Source: Hemicordylus capensis (Eukaryota; Chordata; Lepidosauria; Squamata; Cordylidae). From it: a stretch of DNA of 64,000 bases. The stretch lies in the NCBI RefSeq assembly GCF_027244095.1, contig NC_069662.1, forward strand, positions 56,072,001 to 56,136,000, written 5' to 3'. Each line of letters opens with the position of its first letter. The stretch's first letter is position 1. The notes beneath the pieces are model-generated. The model made no database searches. It had not been told where the DNA came from and saw only the letters and a list, made by a program, of their open reading frames with translations. This document shows, in pieces, positions 9,627 to 19,800 of this stretch. Position numbers and translations under genes: made by a program.

Positions 9627-12600
9627 TCAGTCTGCTGGGGTTTTTGCTGCTTTGTTCTGCAGGACTTTGGCCTCCAGTTCCAACTCATCCAGAAAGCGTT
9701 CTTGGGAGACAGAATAAAAGGTGTAGCCATCTGTGCATAGGAAACTCAGAAAAACAAATAATTTAGAAAGGCACTTGCCCCCAAAGGAACCTCCTGGTCA
9801 TTCCCAGCAACAGCCAGACTGCTGCCCTACTCGGACACCTAGCTTTAAAGCTTTTATCTCAGAACTAGCTCATGTGAGGAAAAGCAAATGCTGAGTTATC
9901 TCTGCTGAGCTGCCCGAGAGAGCCATTTCTCATAAAACTATTCTGTATTACTGGTAGATTCAAAATGCTGCCACCAAGCACCCTAAGACTTGCAGAGAAC
10001 CAGACCAGTGGATTGGGTGCTGTAATCCAAGGTTCCTCTGTAACTGCGTATTGGGCAAATACAAAAAACCCTTCCACATGTAAGCTTACATAGGATGAGA
10101 AAAACTGACAGCTGCTGAGCTCCTGAGGATCTGTTTGCACCAAAGAAATCCCCCTTCTTCTACTGAGTTAAAAACCCACTCAGAGAGGCTTGTAAAAAGT
10201 AAAAGAAAGACAGCCAACATAATCTAGTGGTTATAGAGTGGTGGACTAGGACCAGGAAGACCAGAGTTCAAATCCCCGTTCAGCCATGAAGCTCAGTGGG
10301 TGACTCGGCCAGCCACTTATCTCAGCCTAACCTACCTCACAGGGTTGTTGTAAGAATAAACACATCCATGTACACTACTCTGGACTCCCTGGAGGAAGAG
10401 CGGGATATAAATGTAAATAAAATAAATAAGGCCTGCAAAGGACAAGTGCGGGTGGGGTGGAGAAGAAAAGGCGAGTTAGGTAATACAATAATATTTGTCG
10501 CTTTCTCTTCAAATCCACACTCCTTCCGTTCTTAGAATGGTCCCCGTCCGAGACCATTTTTAGAAGATAGAAGAAAGAGAAAGGGTGGGTGGGTGAGATA
10601 GTATGATTATTAAAAATATTTATGCCCCGCCCCTCCCGTTCACTACTGCTCAGGGTGGCTCACAACAATAAAACAGATACAATGTAAAATAAAACTCATA
10701 AAATCAACCAAAATAAGTGAACAACTTAAAAGTCAGGCTAAACCCACAATCAGAATTAAGTTTCAAATTAAAGGTTATTTTAAAAGCTAAAAATTGAGAT
10801 TTGTTTATTAATTACATTTATATCCCGCTCTTCCTCCAAGCAGCCCAGAGCAGTGTACTACATACTTAAGTTTCTCCTCACAACAACCCTGTGAAGTAGG
10901 TTAAGCTGAGAGAGAAGTGACTGGCCCAGAGTCCCCCAGCAAGTCTCATGGCTGAATGGGGATTTGAAATCGGTTCTCCCAGGTCCTAGTCCAGCACTTT
11001 AACTACACCACGCTGGCTAAAGACCCTACCAGATATAATAAAAATGGAGCATTAAAAAGCATATTTAAAAATGTGTTTTAATTGTTTTTCAAAACTGAAG
11101 GAGGGAGCATGGCAACGCTCTTCAGGGAGGGTGTTCCAAAGCCGAGGGGCTACAACTGAAATGGCTCTGTCTCTAGTCCCTGCCAACTGGATCTCTGTTA
11201 GTGGCGGGGCCATGAGCAGTGTTCCCTGTAACAGGGAATCCCAGATGTTGTTGACTTCAGCTCCCAGCATACCCAGCCAAATGCCATTGCAGCTGGGGAT
11301 GCTGGGAGTTGTAGTCAACATCTGGCATTCCTGTTACAGGGAACACTAGCCATGAGCAGGGTCTGAGATGATGAGTGGAGGGCCCTGGCAAGTTGATATG
11401 GGGAAATGCATGTAGACCCACAGGGTCTACAGGGTACCCAAGGCATGTAGAGCTTTAAAGGTCAAGACCAGCAACTTGAATCTAGCCTAGAAGCGGATCG
11501 GTAACCAATGAAGTTGCTGCAGGATGGGTGTGACACTTATGAAGTGACTTGCACCCACAAGTATCCTTGCAGCAGCATTCTGGACCAGCTAAAGCTTCTG
11601 AACTGTCTTCAAGGGCAGCCCCACATAGAGTGCACTGCAGTAGTCCAATCTGGATGTTACCAAAGCATGAGTGACTGAGGTCAGGTCCGATTCCTCCAAG
11701 TAGGTTCACAGCTGGCGTACCAGCTGTAGCTGGTAAAAGGCACTTTTGCACACTGCCACCCCCTGCACCTCCAAGGACAGCGTCAGGTCCAGAAGCACCC
11801 CCAAGCTGAGGACTTTGTCTTTCAGAGGGAGTGTGACCCCGTCCAAGACCAGATTTACCTCACTAGATAGACCAAATTACTCCTGTAGTATGCAGCAATT
11901 AAACTAAATTACTCCACCCCCATCAGTACTGAAGGGCAGCACCTGCAGGCTGTCCTCATGCTGCTAATGGAAGTTGGTAGCAGTGTTCTCTCTAATTTTT
12001 TTCATCTGTGTGCGGAATGAGTTTTGTTCTGGGTGGCAGTATCAAGGAAGTGTGCGCGCACATGTATTCAGAATGGGGCCTTCCTGATTCAACCTGAGCG
12101 GGATCTAAAATTAACTGAGTGGACATCAAAAAACTTGTGAGCGGACACATGTGCACACGCCTTAGAGGGAACACTAGTTGGTAGCTAAAAGTACAGTGCA
12201 GGTGCCAGCTCTCAGGAAGCAAGCAGCCTGCACCTTGCTGGGATATGAAGCCAGGGAGGGAACTTGCTTGGGAAGACAAGCTCCCGCCAGTGTTTCCTGT
12301 AACAAATTCCCAGATGCTGATGACTACAACTCCCAGCATTCCCAGCTGCAATGGCCTCTGGCTGGGGATTATGGGAGTTGCAGTCCACATCATCTGAGAA
12401 TCCCTATTACAGGGAACACTGGTCACCTTGCTCAACTTCCTTTTCGGACTCCAAAGCCACTGACGAGACTTTGGTTAGGTTGGCAGTGGGGGAGAAAATG
12501 GCTCCATAAGTCATACTCACCCATGGGTGGCCCTTTCATGAGGTAAGGTGAGGCAGTCACCTCACACAGCAGAATCCTGGGGTGCCAAGATTCCCACAGC

Positions 12601-14045
12601 CATCACCACTGGTGAAATTCTTGGAGATCAATCTGGCCCTTGCAAACGCTGCGAAGAGCATTTCCCCTCAGACTCCTTGTGCAAGAAGCACAAGTAGAGG
12701 AGGTGGCTGGAAGCAACCTTATCTCCTCCCTGCTCCCCATGTATTTTTAGAGGTTGTAACTGTTGGTTTTGAAAGGCCCCAGACCCCCAAGGGGGCATGG
12801 GGTAGGGCCAACGGCGTAGCCACTGTCTGACACGGTGGGGGGAGACAACTGTCCCTGGGCCACTGAGGTCTGCGAGGCCACCACAGTACTCTCTCCCCCT
12901 TCCCCCAGGGCACCCTCACACTCTCCTCCTGCACCCAGCTGATGAAGCAGTCACCACTGAGAGAGACACACAGCCCATCAGGCCCTTCCAGCTGGCAAAC
13001 AAAGTGCGGGCAGGGGCAAGCAGCGGTGGAGCAGCTGTGAGGGTAGGTGGCCGTGGCTTGTCGCAGGGCTTGCGACATGGCTAGGCAAGGCAGCATTTGG
13101 TGCCTCACCTCAGGCACCACCATAGCTTGGGCTAAACCCCTCCTGTATTCTGCCAAAGAAAACCACAGGGCTCTGTGGGCGCCAGGAGTCGAAATTGACT
13201 TGATGGCACACTTTACTGCTGCACACACCTTAAGTGCCTGCCCTTCCAGCCCAATTCTTGTCCTTGAAGGAAACAGTCCCCTGTGAGGTTAGCCCTTCAG
13301 TCTGACGCAGACACTTTGCAGGGTGGAGGGTTATAAAAGGAGAAAATAGAAGTCATCCTCTTTGCCCTAGACCTCTTCTTTCCACAGCTACAGTATGCCT
13401 TGTATTAGCGAAGGCAAGAACAAGCTTTCTGAGCCACTCAGAACTCTTCTTCAAGGACTGTTTTTCCAGGGAACCTGAATACTTTGTTTTCTGCATCTTA
13501 TCGCCCCACTTGGTCCCAACAATTAAGGCTCCCACCTACTCTAGTCCCTTGTTATGCCATTTCTTAATCTCTTCACAACAACTTCTACCCGGCTTAACTC
13601 TGGGCCATACGAAATCAAGAGCACCTCTGAGCATGTGCCGAGTGCTTTCGCTCTTCATCAGAAAGGAGCCACAGGGGGGCGAGCTTCCCCGTTCCCCCAG
13701 AACCAGTTTATCTGCGAATTATGGGCCAGAACCTGCAACCTAAATGATCAAGCGCCATTAAGGGAAGCGAGCAAAACAAAGAGATCCCTGGCAACCAAAG
13801 TCATCTCCTCCTCCGCCGCCGCGCCCCGGTCCCTCGATGGGAAGGATACAGATCCCCACGACCACGGCTCCGATGGCCAGGGCCGTGAGCGCGTTGCGAA
13901 CCTTCAGGCCGCGCCGAGCCGCATCCACGCCAGGCCTGGAAGCGAACCCTCCAGGGGGATCCCTGGCGCGGGGTATCTCCCCCTGCCGCCTGGCGCTGGC
14001 AGACGGACCACGAGAGGACTCTCCTTCCTGCGCGGGCGTCGACAT
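9627..14045 (-). CDS. COA3: Cytochrome c oxidase assembly factor 3 (MITRAC12/CCDC56)
   Basis: COA3 is a small inner-mitochondrial-membrane protein that, with COX14, stabilises newly made COX1 and couples it to complex IV assembly. There are two coding exons: 14045-13850 and 9730-9627. The split codon T|AT gives Tyr. The intron has GT (gtatcc) at 13849-13848 and AG at 9732-9731. The joined frame is 99 aa (human about 106). The C-terminal half is clearly COA3: RNALTALAIGAVVVGIYGYT is the transmembrane helix, then FYSVSQERFLDELELEAK. The N-terminal ~50 residues are rich in Arg, Gly, Pro and Ser. They do not show the LTPEQL..ELAQW segment I expect from other vertebrates, so the first exon is unusually divergent. 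The start is the only in-frame ATG in the GC-rich exon. The 4.1-kb intron contains SINEs, an L2-like LINE and several hAT elements. Confidence 0.88.
10215..10430 (+). repeat. tRNA-derived (MIR/CORE-like) SINE
   Basis: 'tagtggttatagagtggtgg' A-box-like head and 'gagttcaaatccccgttcag' B box. Then 'tgggtgactc', 'cctcacagggttgttgtaag' and an L2-like tail 'gaggaagagcgggatataaa'. It sits in the COA3 intron. Confidence 0.75.
10800..11025 (-). repeat. tRNA-derived (MIR/CORE-like) SINE
   Basis: Reverse-complement copy of the 10215-10430 family ('atatcccgctcttcctccaa', 'cacaacaaccctgtgaagta', 'gctgaatggggatttgaaat', 'agtccagcactttaactaca'). Confidence 0.8.
11217..11348. mobile_element. hAT-type foldback MITE, 132 bp
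   Basis: Ends CAGTGTTCCCTGTAACAGG and its inverse. An 8-bp target duplication GCCATGAG is at 11209-11216 and 11349-11356, inside an L2-like LINE. Each arm carries a CWYCAACTCCCAGCAT-type motif; the right-hand arm read on minus gives ACTACAACTCCCAGCATCCC. Confidence 0.85.
11981..12176. mobile_element. hAT-type MITE, 196 bp
   Basis: Ends CAGTGTTCTCTCTAA and the inverted TTAGAGGGAACACT. An 8-bp target duplication GTTGGTAG is at 11973-11980 and 12177-12184. The body matches 7095-7286 and 60154-60355. Confidence 0.85.
12288..12421. mobile_element. hAT-type foldback MITE, 134 bp
   Basis: Ends CAGTGTTTCCTGTAAC and the inverted TTACAGGGAACACTG; the halves are inverted repeats. It contains GACTACAACTCCCAGCATTC at about 12322-12341. 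I did not find a matching target duplication. Confidence 0.75.
13125..13225 (+). repeat. SINE fragment with BovB-like tail
   Basis: 'ctcctgtattctgccaaaga', 'cacagggctctgtgggcgcc' and 'aggagtcgaaattgacttga' match the 3' half of the SINE at 4835-5065. Confidence 0.7.
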
Positions 14046-14400
14046 CTTTCCGTATCCGTACTACAGCGTGGCTCGAAGCTCCTCCTCCTCCCTCAGGAAG
14101 GGCGCTTCGCTCAACAAAACGCGCCTCCGGCAGCACTGCTGAAGTGGGTGCAGCCATATTTGGTGAGGGCCAAGGAGACGCTTGTCAATACGCGGTGGTC
14201 ACCTTCGGAGGGGCCCCAAGTTACGTGACGGGCTCCTCAGGGAGTTAATCTTACTTGCGCCATCTTTGGTGAGGGCGAAGAAGGCGGAGCTTGAGAAAAG
14301 GCCGGAATATGACTCGTCGTCATATTGTTTGAAAGCTGCCGGTGCCTGTGTTAGAAGAATTGTCACAAAGAAGTAATTGTGAAACTTTCTGTGCGAGATA
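14046..14400. promoter_or_regulatory. GC-rich COA3 promoter, possibly bidirectional with CNTD1
   Basis: This CpG-rich stretch lies just upstream of the COA3 start. It has two ~30-bp direct repeats (14153-14184 and 14259-14293) sharing GCCAT.TTTGGTGAGGGC; the second contains an AAGATGGC core (minus strand), a YY1-like site. A CRE-like TTACGTGACG is at 14221-14230. An 8-bp inverted repeat AATATGAC..GTCATATT is at 14306-14326. The CNTD1 ATG is 2.8 kb downstream, so CNTD1 may have an untranslated first exon here. No spliced evidence is visible. Confidence 0.6.
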
Positions 14401-14887
14401 GAAATTAACAATACCAAGAGTGTAATAGAGTTACAGAAGGCTGCAGTCAGGGAAAGGCATGGAGGCGGGAGTTTTGAGCCCTTCGCTTCAGGCTTCAGCG
14501 TTATGCGCACTTGCTTGGAATCCCACTGACTGAACTCGGGGCTTATGTCTGAGGGGAGATGTTAAGGACTGCGCTGTTGACCAGCAGACCAGAGCAATCC
14601 TGGGGATGCCTCCTGAGAAGTAAAGCCCACTGAGTTCAATCGGAGGACTATCTCCTAACTCAGTGTGCATAGGACTGCAGCCTAAATCTCCCCTGATGAG
14701 AAATAGAAGTTGATTTTGCGTGGCACCTTTCTCTAGTTTTCTGGCCTCCCTCTGATTAAAAACCACTGTGAGTGTTGTTGGCAATACTCGTGGATTGCAA
14801 CGTCGGATTCTAGAACTACAGAGAAAGAGAAAGAGAAAGAGCTAAACAACGTGTGTGTCTGTGTCTTGTCTGACTATCCATCTAAAA

Positions 14888-15122
14888 CAATGTTCCTCAA
14901 TGTTTTTGGAGTCATGGACCAGTACATTATTCGTGCGCAGTTTCCTGAACTAGCTGTTAGTAAGAGGGGTGCCCTCTTTGCCCCCACCCCCTGGCACCCC
15001 CCCCCAAAAAAAAACCCCCCACCAATTTGGGGCAGCTCTCCAGCGCTCATTTCCAGGCAGTCCTTGCTGCTGGATAATGAAGAGAAATGAACGTTATCCA
15101 GCAACAAGGATTGCCTGGAAAT
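14888..15122. mobile_element. hAT-like MITE, truncated
   Basis: Matches the left part of 57426-57699 ('ttttggagtcatggac', 'agtacattattc', 'cccccaccccc..gcacccccc', 'tgcctggaaatg'). The right end is absent. Confidence 0.65.
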
Positions 15123-15799
15123 GTATGTTATGTATAGAGAAAGAAAGGTCTAAACAAAGTTATAGGTTATCCACACATGCTACAGAGGAGGGTGGTAATT
15201 TCCCCCTTCTCTGGGGAGCCCACTCACCACACTCTGGAGTCCAATCTTTAGGGACATATTTTTGGGAGGCATGGTGGGCTTTCAAGGGAAGGGAGATTGG
15301 CAAACATTGCTCCTCTTCGTAACATGCTACCTCCTACAGAAAATACCACCACTTGGCCACACTGGTCTTTACTTGCAGCAACTTTACTTTTAACCAAAAG
15401 TGCTATCTAACCATAAAAGGCACAACTTTGGGCACTTTCATGGCTCCATCTTATGCCAATCTTATTTATGGCAAATTTGAACAAGTTATTCTTTGAGAAT
15501 CCAATAACAGACCAGTTGTATGGTCATGTTATACTGACAATAGCTTTGTAATCTGGACCAATGGCAAATAAAGTTTATTTAACCTGCCCCCCACCCCACG
15601 GCATATTCCAGTGTCAAAAGTAGTACATTCAGCTAATTTGAGTTGCAGGGTTGTTAATGCAAAATTTGGTATCTGTAGGTCATCAGGCTGTATGACTTTG
15701 TTTTGCACAAACATACAAACAAATTCTTCAAAATATATAAAAGGTATTGCCAAAGAACAAGCTTAGGTAAAGACCACCTTCAACAGATGGGATGTTTTG

Positions 15800-15870
15800 T
15801 TTTGTAAATTGCCCAGAGAACTTGCGTTTTGGGCGGTATAGACATGTATTAAATAAATAAATAAATAAAA
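15800..15870 (+). repeat. L2-like LINE tail fragment
   Basis: 'attgcccagagaacttgcgt', 'tttgggcggtatagacatg' and (AATA)n match the 3' tail of the L2-like copy ending at 46370. Related tails occur at 18375-18430, 33690-33750 and 61925-61995. Confidence 0.7.
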
Positions 15871-16835
15871 TATCTGCATGTGATTGACTACAATATCAAT
15901 GGAACATCAATATTCTCAAGAGAGTATCTTCTTTGAAAAAAACAAACTGTGAATGTCAATAAAGCAGGTCATATCCCTGTCATGGCTGACTTCCATTCAG
16001 CATCTGTGAACTATTACGTGACTGTTAAGGAAAGCTACCCCTTGGGAGCCAACTTACATCTTGATAAAGTCATCAGCAAACCTCCTGTTATTGCCTTCTG
16101 CCAGTTTACTAATCTTCATAAATTATTTATGAGAGATGAAATAAAACCACCTATCAATCCTGGATTACATCCCTGTGAATCCAGTCGTCGTATCATCTGC
16201 ATTTATTTTAGGGAAACAGAACTTAAAAAGCAGAATAACTGGTAAAAGCTTTTTGATTAAGTAGAATATCACATGCAAGTGATCACATGCAACACAATAT
16301 GCATTACAGAATGCAATAACTCTGGGTTTAACATTGGAAAAGTATGAGCAGACTTTCATACACAGTTTAGAAACCACAGGTCAACAATCACAACAAAGAA
16401 GTTCAAACAATCTGTAGCAAAACATTAATTCTGATGGCCACAACCTTTCTGACCTGAAAATATTTCCTATAGAGAAACCATCTAGACCAAGGATATTAGA
16501 AGAAAGAAATACATTCTACATCTATAAACTTGATCCTAACACCCCTTGGTCTAAATCTTGAAGAGAGAGTGAGTGAGTGTGTAAATCTTGAATATAATTG
16601 TGTGTGTGTGTGTGATTCTCTTGTGTTTAATTGTACCACCCTCCACATTTCCCTCTCCTCGTTCTTTAATCTATCACTTTGGTTCACAGTGTTCATTTTA
16701 ATCACAACTGTGTGTTACTGAGGAAAGTGGAAGTCAAAACTTCTGACTAAAAGGGTTATGTTGCAATGGGAGCGAAATATGGGAACTGTGGTGATGATGT
16801 TTCTTGTTGTTTGAGGTATTGGAAGAACTCTTGAG

Positions 16836-19800
16836 ATGGGTTCACCTGCAAAGGTGGCAAACAGGTACCAATCTTCAGAGCCTGTCTTTGGAGCAGTGGC
16901 TGCTGAAGCTATCCAAGATGCTTTGCTTCATATGGCCAAGGAGAATGAGCACTATTTGAGCAAGATATCTGCAGAGGCAGGCTGTTTCAAGGAGACACAG
17001 ATTGTGGGTGAGAAGTGACTTTGGAACATTCTCAAGACTGAGATGCCGAGAGAGCCTTCAGCTAAGATTCATATAATTCCCTCTCTGTTTCTCCCCCCAC
17101 CCTTTCCACCAGAATTTGTGTTTCTTGTGTCTGAAAAATGGAATCTGACTGAATCTGCCAGATACCAAGCAATAGAAATATTCGAAAGGTATGCTTTCTT
17201 TTTCCTTTTAATTGTGATGGCTTTAGGGTAGAGCAGCCTGAAAGATCCAGGATATATCTAATTGTGTTTAAATTACTTTTATTTATGAATTTGTTGAATT
17301 TATAATCCACTTTTTAAACATTATTCTTAAAGCAGATGATAATTAGGTTTAGTAAAATATCAATAATTGTATAGCAGTTAACAGTAAAATGGTTAAACAA
17401 AACACAAAACCAAACCAGAGATGCAGCAGTAAAATAGTACTTTAGCCATAAAAGGTGTAAATTCATGGCAGCCAAATCATGTTTGTAGATTATGAGGTTC
17501 TTATAATTTCTTCCCCTTTAGAAACAAATAAAACAGGTTACTACAGGAATGTGAACTAATCCTAAATTCCTATGTAGAGGTCCCCAGTGAGAGCCCTGCT
17601 TTGAGCAGACAGAGCCCACAAAGGCAGAGTATGGTGGTGAAGTTGTATAGCTATGATGGAGTGGAAAGCAGGGTGGTAAAGTTAAAATTCAAACATAAAT
17701 ATTTTTGCCTCTCAATAAAACCTGCTGATTCTTTACCAAATGCAACCTAACTAAAAGTCTCCCAAAGCCAAAGTATGCAGACAGGTTGAGGCAGCTCTAT
17801 CAAGGCATTTTTATTGGGTGAATGTGATTTAAAGAGCTCCTGAATCTTGGCGAGGAAGCTTGTTCCTTGGATGCCAGGTTAGCTGAGCTGATGGAAGAAA
17901 ACAGGTACTGTATATAGATGAGACAGCTGAGGGTATAATACAGAAGTGCACCTTCAAGAAGTTGAGAGCTTCTGTGCTTTTGCAGATAATGAGAGTCTTA
18001 GAATAGGAAGAGATCATCACAATGAAGAAACAATCCATCAGAAAGGACTTCTACAAAATGGCATGCATTCCATATAACTTGATGCAGCCCAAATAGACTG
18101 AAAGGGCTGACTTAACACGAGTTTCTTCTAGTAGTCAATAGGACCACTATAATAGCAAGAGTGTTATGCAGAACGCAAAGGCCGTACATAATGAAAAAGT
18201 GTCTAAGAAGGTGTTCAGAATTGTTCCTCAACATGTAGTGTGCTGACTAGTCATATCAGGCCCACTAAGCCTCTGTACCATTGCTCTTGCTCTTCTGCTT
18301 GTGGTGGCTGCTAAGTCTCAAATCCTGGCTATCATGTTTGCTGGCATGCACATATCTTTGTCTGCACAGCAGCATAAACTGCCCAGAGACGCAAGTTTTG
18401 AGTGGTATAAAATGTAATAAATAAATAATAAATCAATCTAAATGAAGGAATGAATGAATGAACATGGGATCCAAAATCACAAGCAAAAGATGCAGGGGTA
18501 GTTGATGGGGGTTAGACTGGGTTACCACTCTCTCATGGCTCTTCCACACATTTACTTTGTCACTGAGCAGGACCCCTTTACTACCTGAAATGAATGGAAG
18601 CAAGCTGCTTTGAAACCTACTGCTGTAAGCAGCAAGCTGGCTCTTTGTGGTTGCCACCAGCCTTGCTCCATTTTCTCCAGGAAGGCTTTTTACACTTATG
18701 TCTTTTTAGGTTCATGCTCACACTTGCTGAAGAGTTATCTGATTCCACTGGAGGAAAGGATGAAGACATCAATTGGGTCTCAGTAAAACAGCAAATTGAA
18801 GGCACATATGTGCTGCGACTGGTCTCTTGCATCCAGCTTGCCAGCAAGCTCTCCTTCCACTACAGTGTAAGGAAATTCCAGACTTGCCCTGTGCTTTAGC
18901 TCTCTGTACAATTTTTATGCAAGTCAGAGAAATTCTTGATGGCGGGTGTGTGTGTGTGTTGAAATAAACCTTTTTTGTGTGCATGCATTTATGGTTGTCC
19001 CTCCCTCGCTGAGTAATCTGCCCAATAAATGAAAATGTTCTTGCTTGTAATGAATTTTTAATATGGCTAGTACTTATAGCACCATGGGGATATGTTAAGG
19101 CTATGCACACGATTGGGCAGGGAGGGTGGTGGATGGTAAGGCAGGGACAAATCTACCTTCCCCACCCCACCCCACCCCCGCCAGATGATCGATGTCTGTT
19201 GGTGGGACATGTGGATCACACACCCACCTCTCCGGAGGCTGGGACAATCCTGCTCATGAGAATAGCCTTATTGAATGGCTTTCACAATGATCAGGTTGTA
19301 GCTGAAGGAGAAAACTTTTTCTGTTATTGGGAAAATAATATGGTAACTAAGTTTTGGATGTGTTTTCTTCATAGCTGCATAAACATTTGCAGATTCTTTA
19401 TGGCTTTACATATACTCGCTTTAAGTTTTATATTTTAAGAATTGCTAGCAGAATTCTACCCATAGAACAGGCTTTCTCAACCCCTCCTCCTTCCCAGTTG
19501 CCCCTTGTGCCTCTAGGAAGTAATTCCAGTGTGTCTGGGGATCACCCATAACAATGCAGGCTACTCCTGAGGATTGGGAGACCCTCTGGAATAGCCTGAG
19601 ATGTGATGCAGGCAGCTGGAAATGAGAATAGGCAAAGATGGTCTATTTCCACCCTTGCTCAGGAGAAGCACCTTTCTTCTTATTCAGGGGTATAACTATA
19701 ATTGAGCAGATGGATTCAAAGAACCCAGGGCCCCAAGCTCCACCCCTCCCTTTTTTCTTCATTATTTACCTCACTCCGAGGGGCCACCGGATAGAGGAGT

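Larger units (their letters stand above)
10605..11972 (-). mobile_element. L2-like LINE, 3' part, with two insertions
   Basis: Read on the minus strand, the sequence encodes the C-terminal region of an L2-clade ORF2. It includes TSRLDYCSALYVGLPLKTV, KLQLVQNAAARI and later RAISVVAPRLWNTLPEE, with frame breaks. The A-rich 3' UTR is at 10605-10800. A tRNA-like SINE (10800-11025) and a hAT element (11217-11348) are nested in it. A similar minus-strand copy is at 53475-54105. Confidence 0.75.

Noticed and set aside
13554-14228. 224-residue plus-strand ORF, one of the longest in the window
   Set aside because: It lies antisense over COA3 exon 1 and its promoter in GC-rich DNA, where stops are rare. 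Its sequence is Arg/Pro-rich with no recognisable domain.
18886-19110. Extra CNTD1 exon after 18866
   Set aside because: The donor at 18867 and acceptor at 20020 join the known protein exactly, leaving no missing residues.
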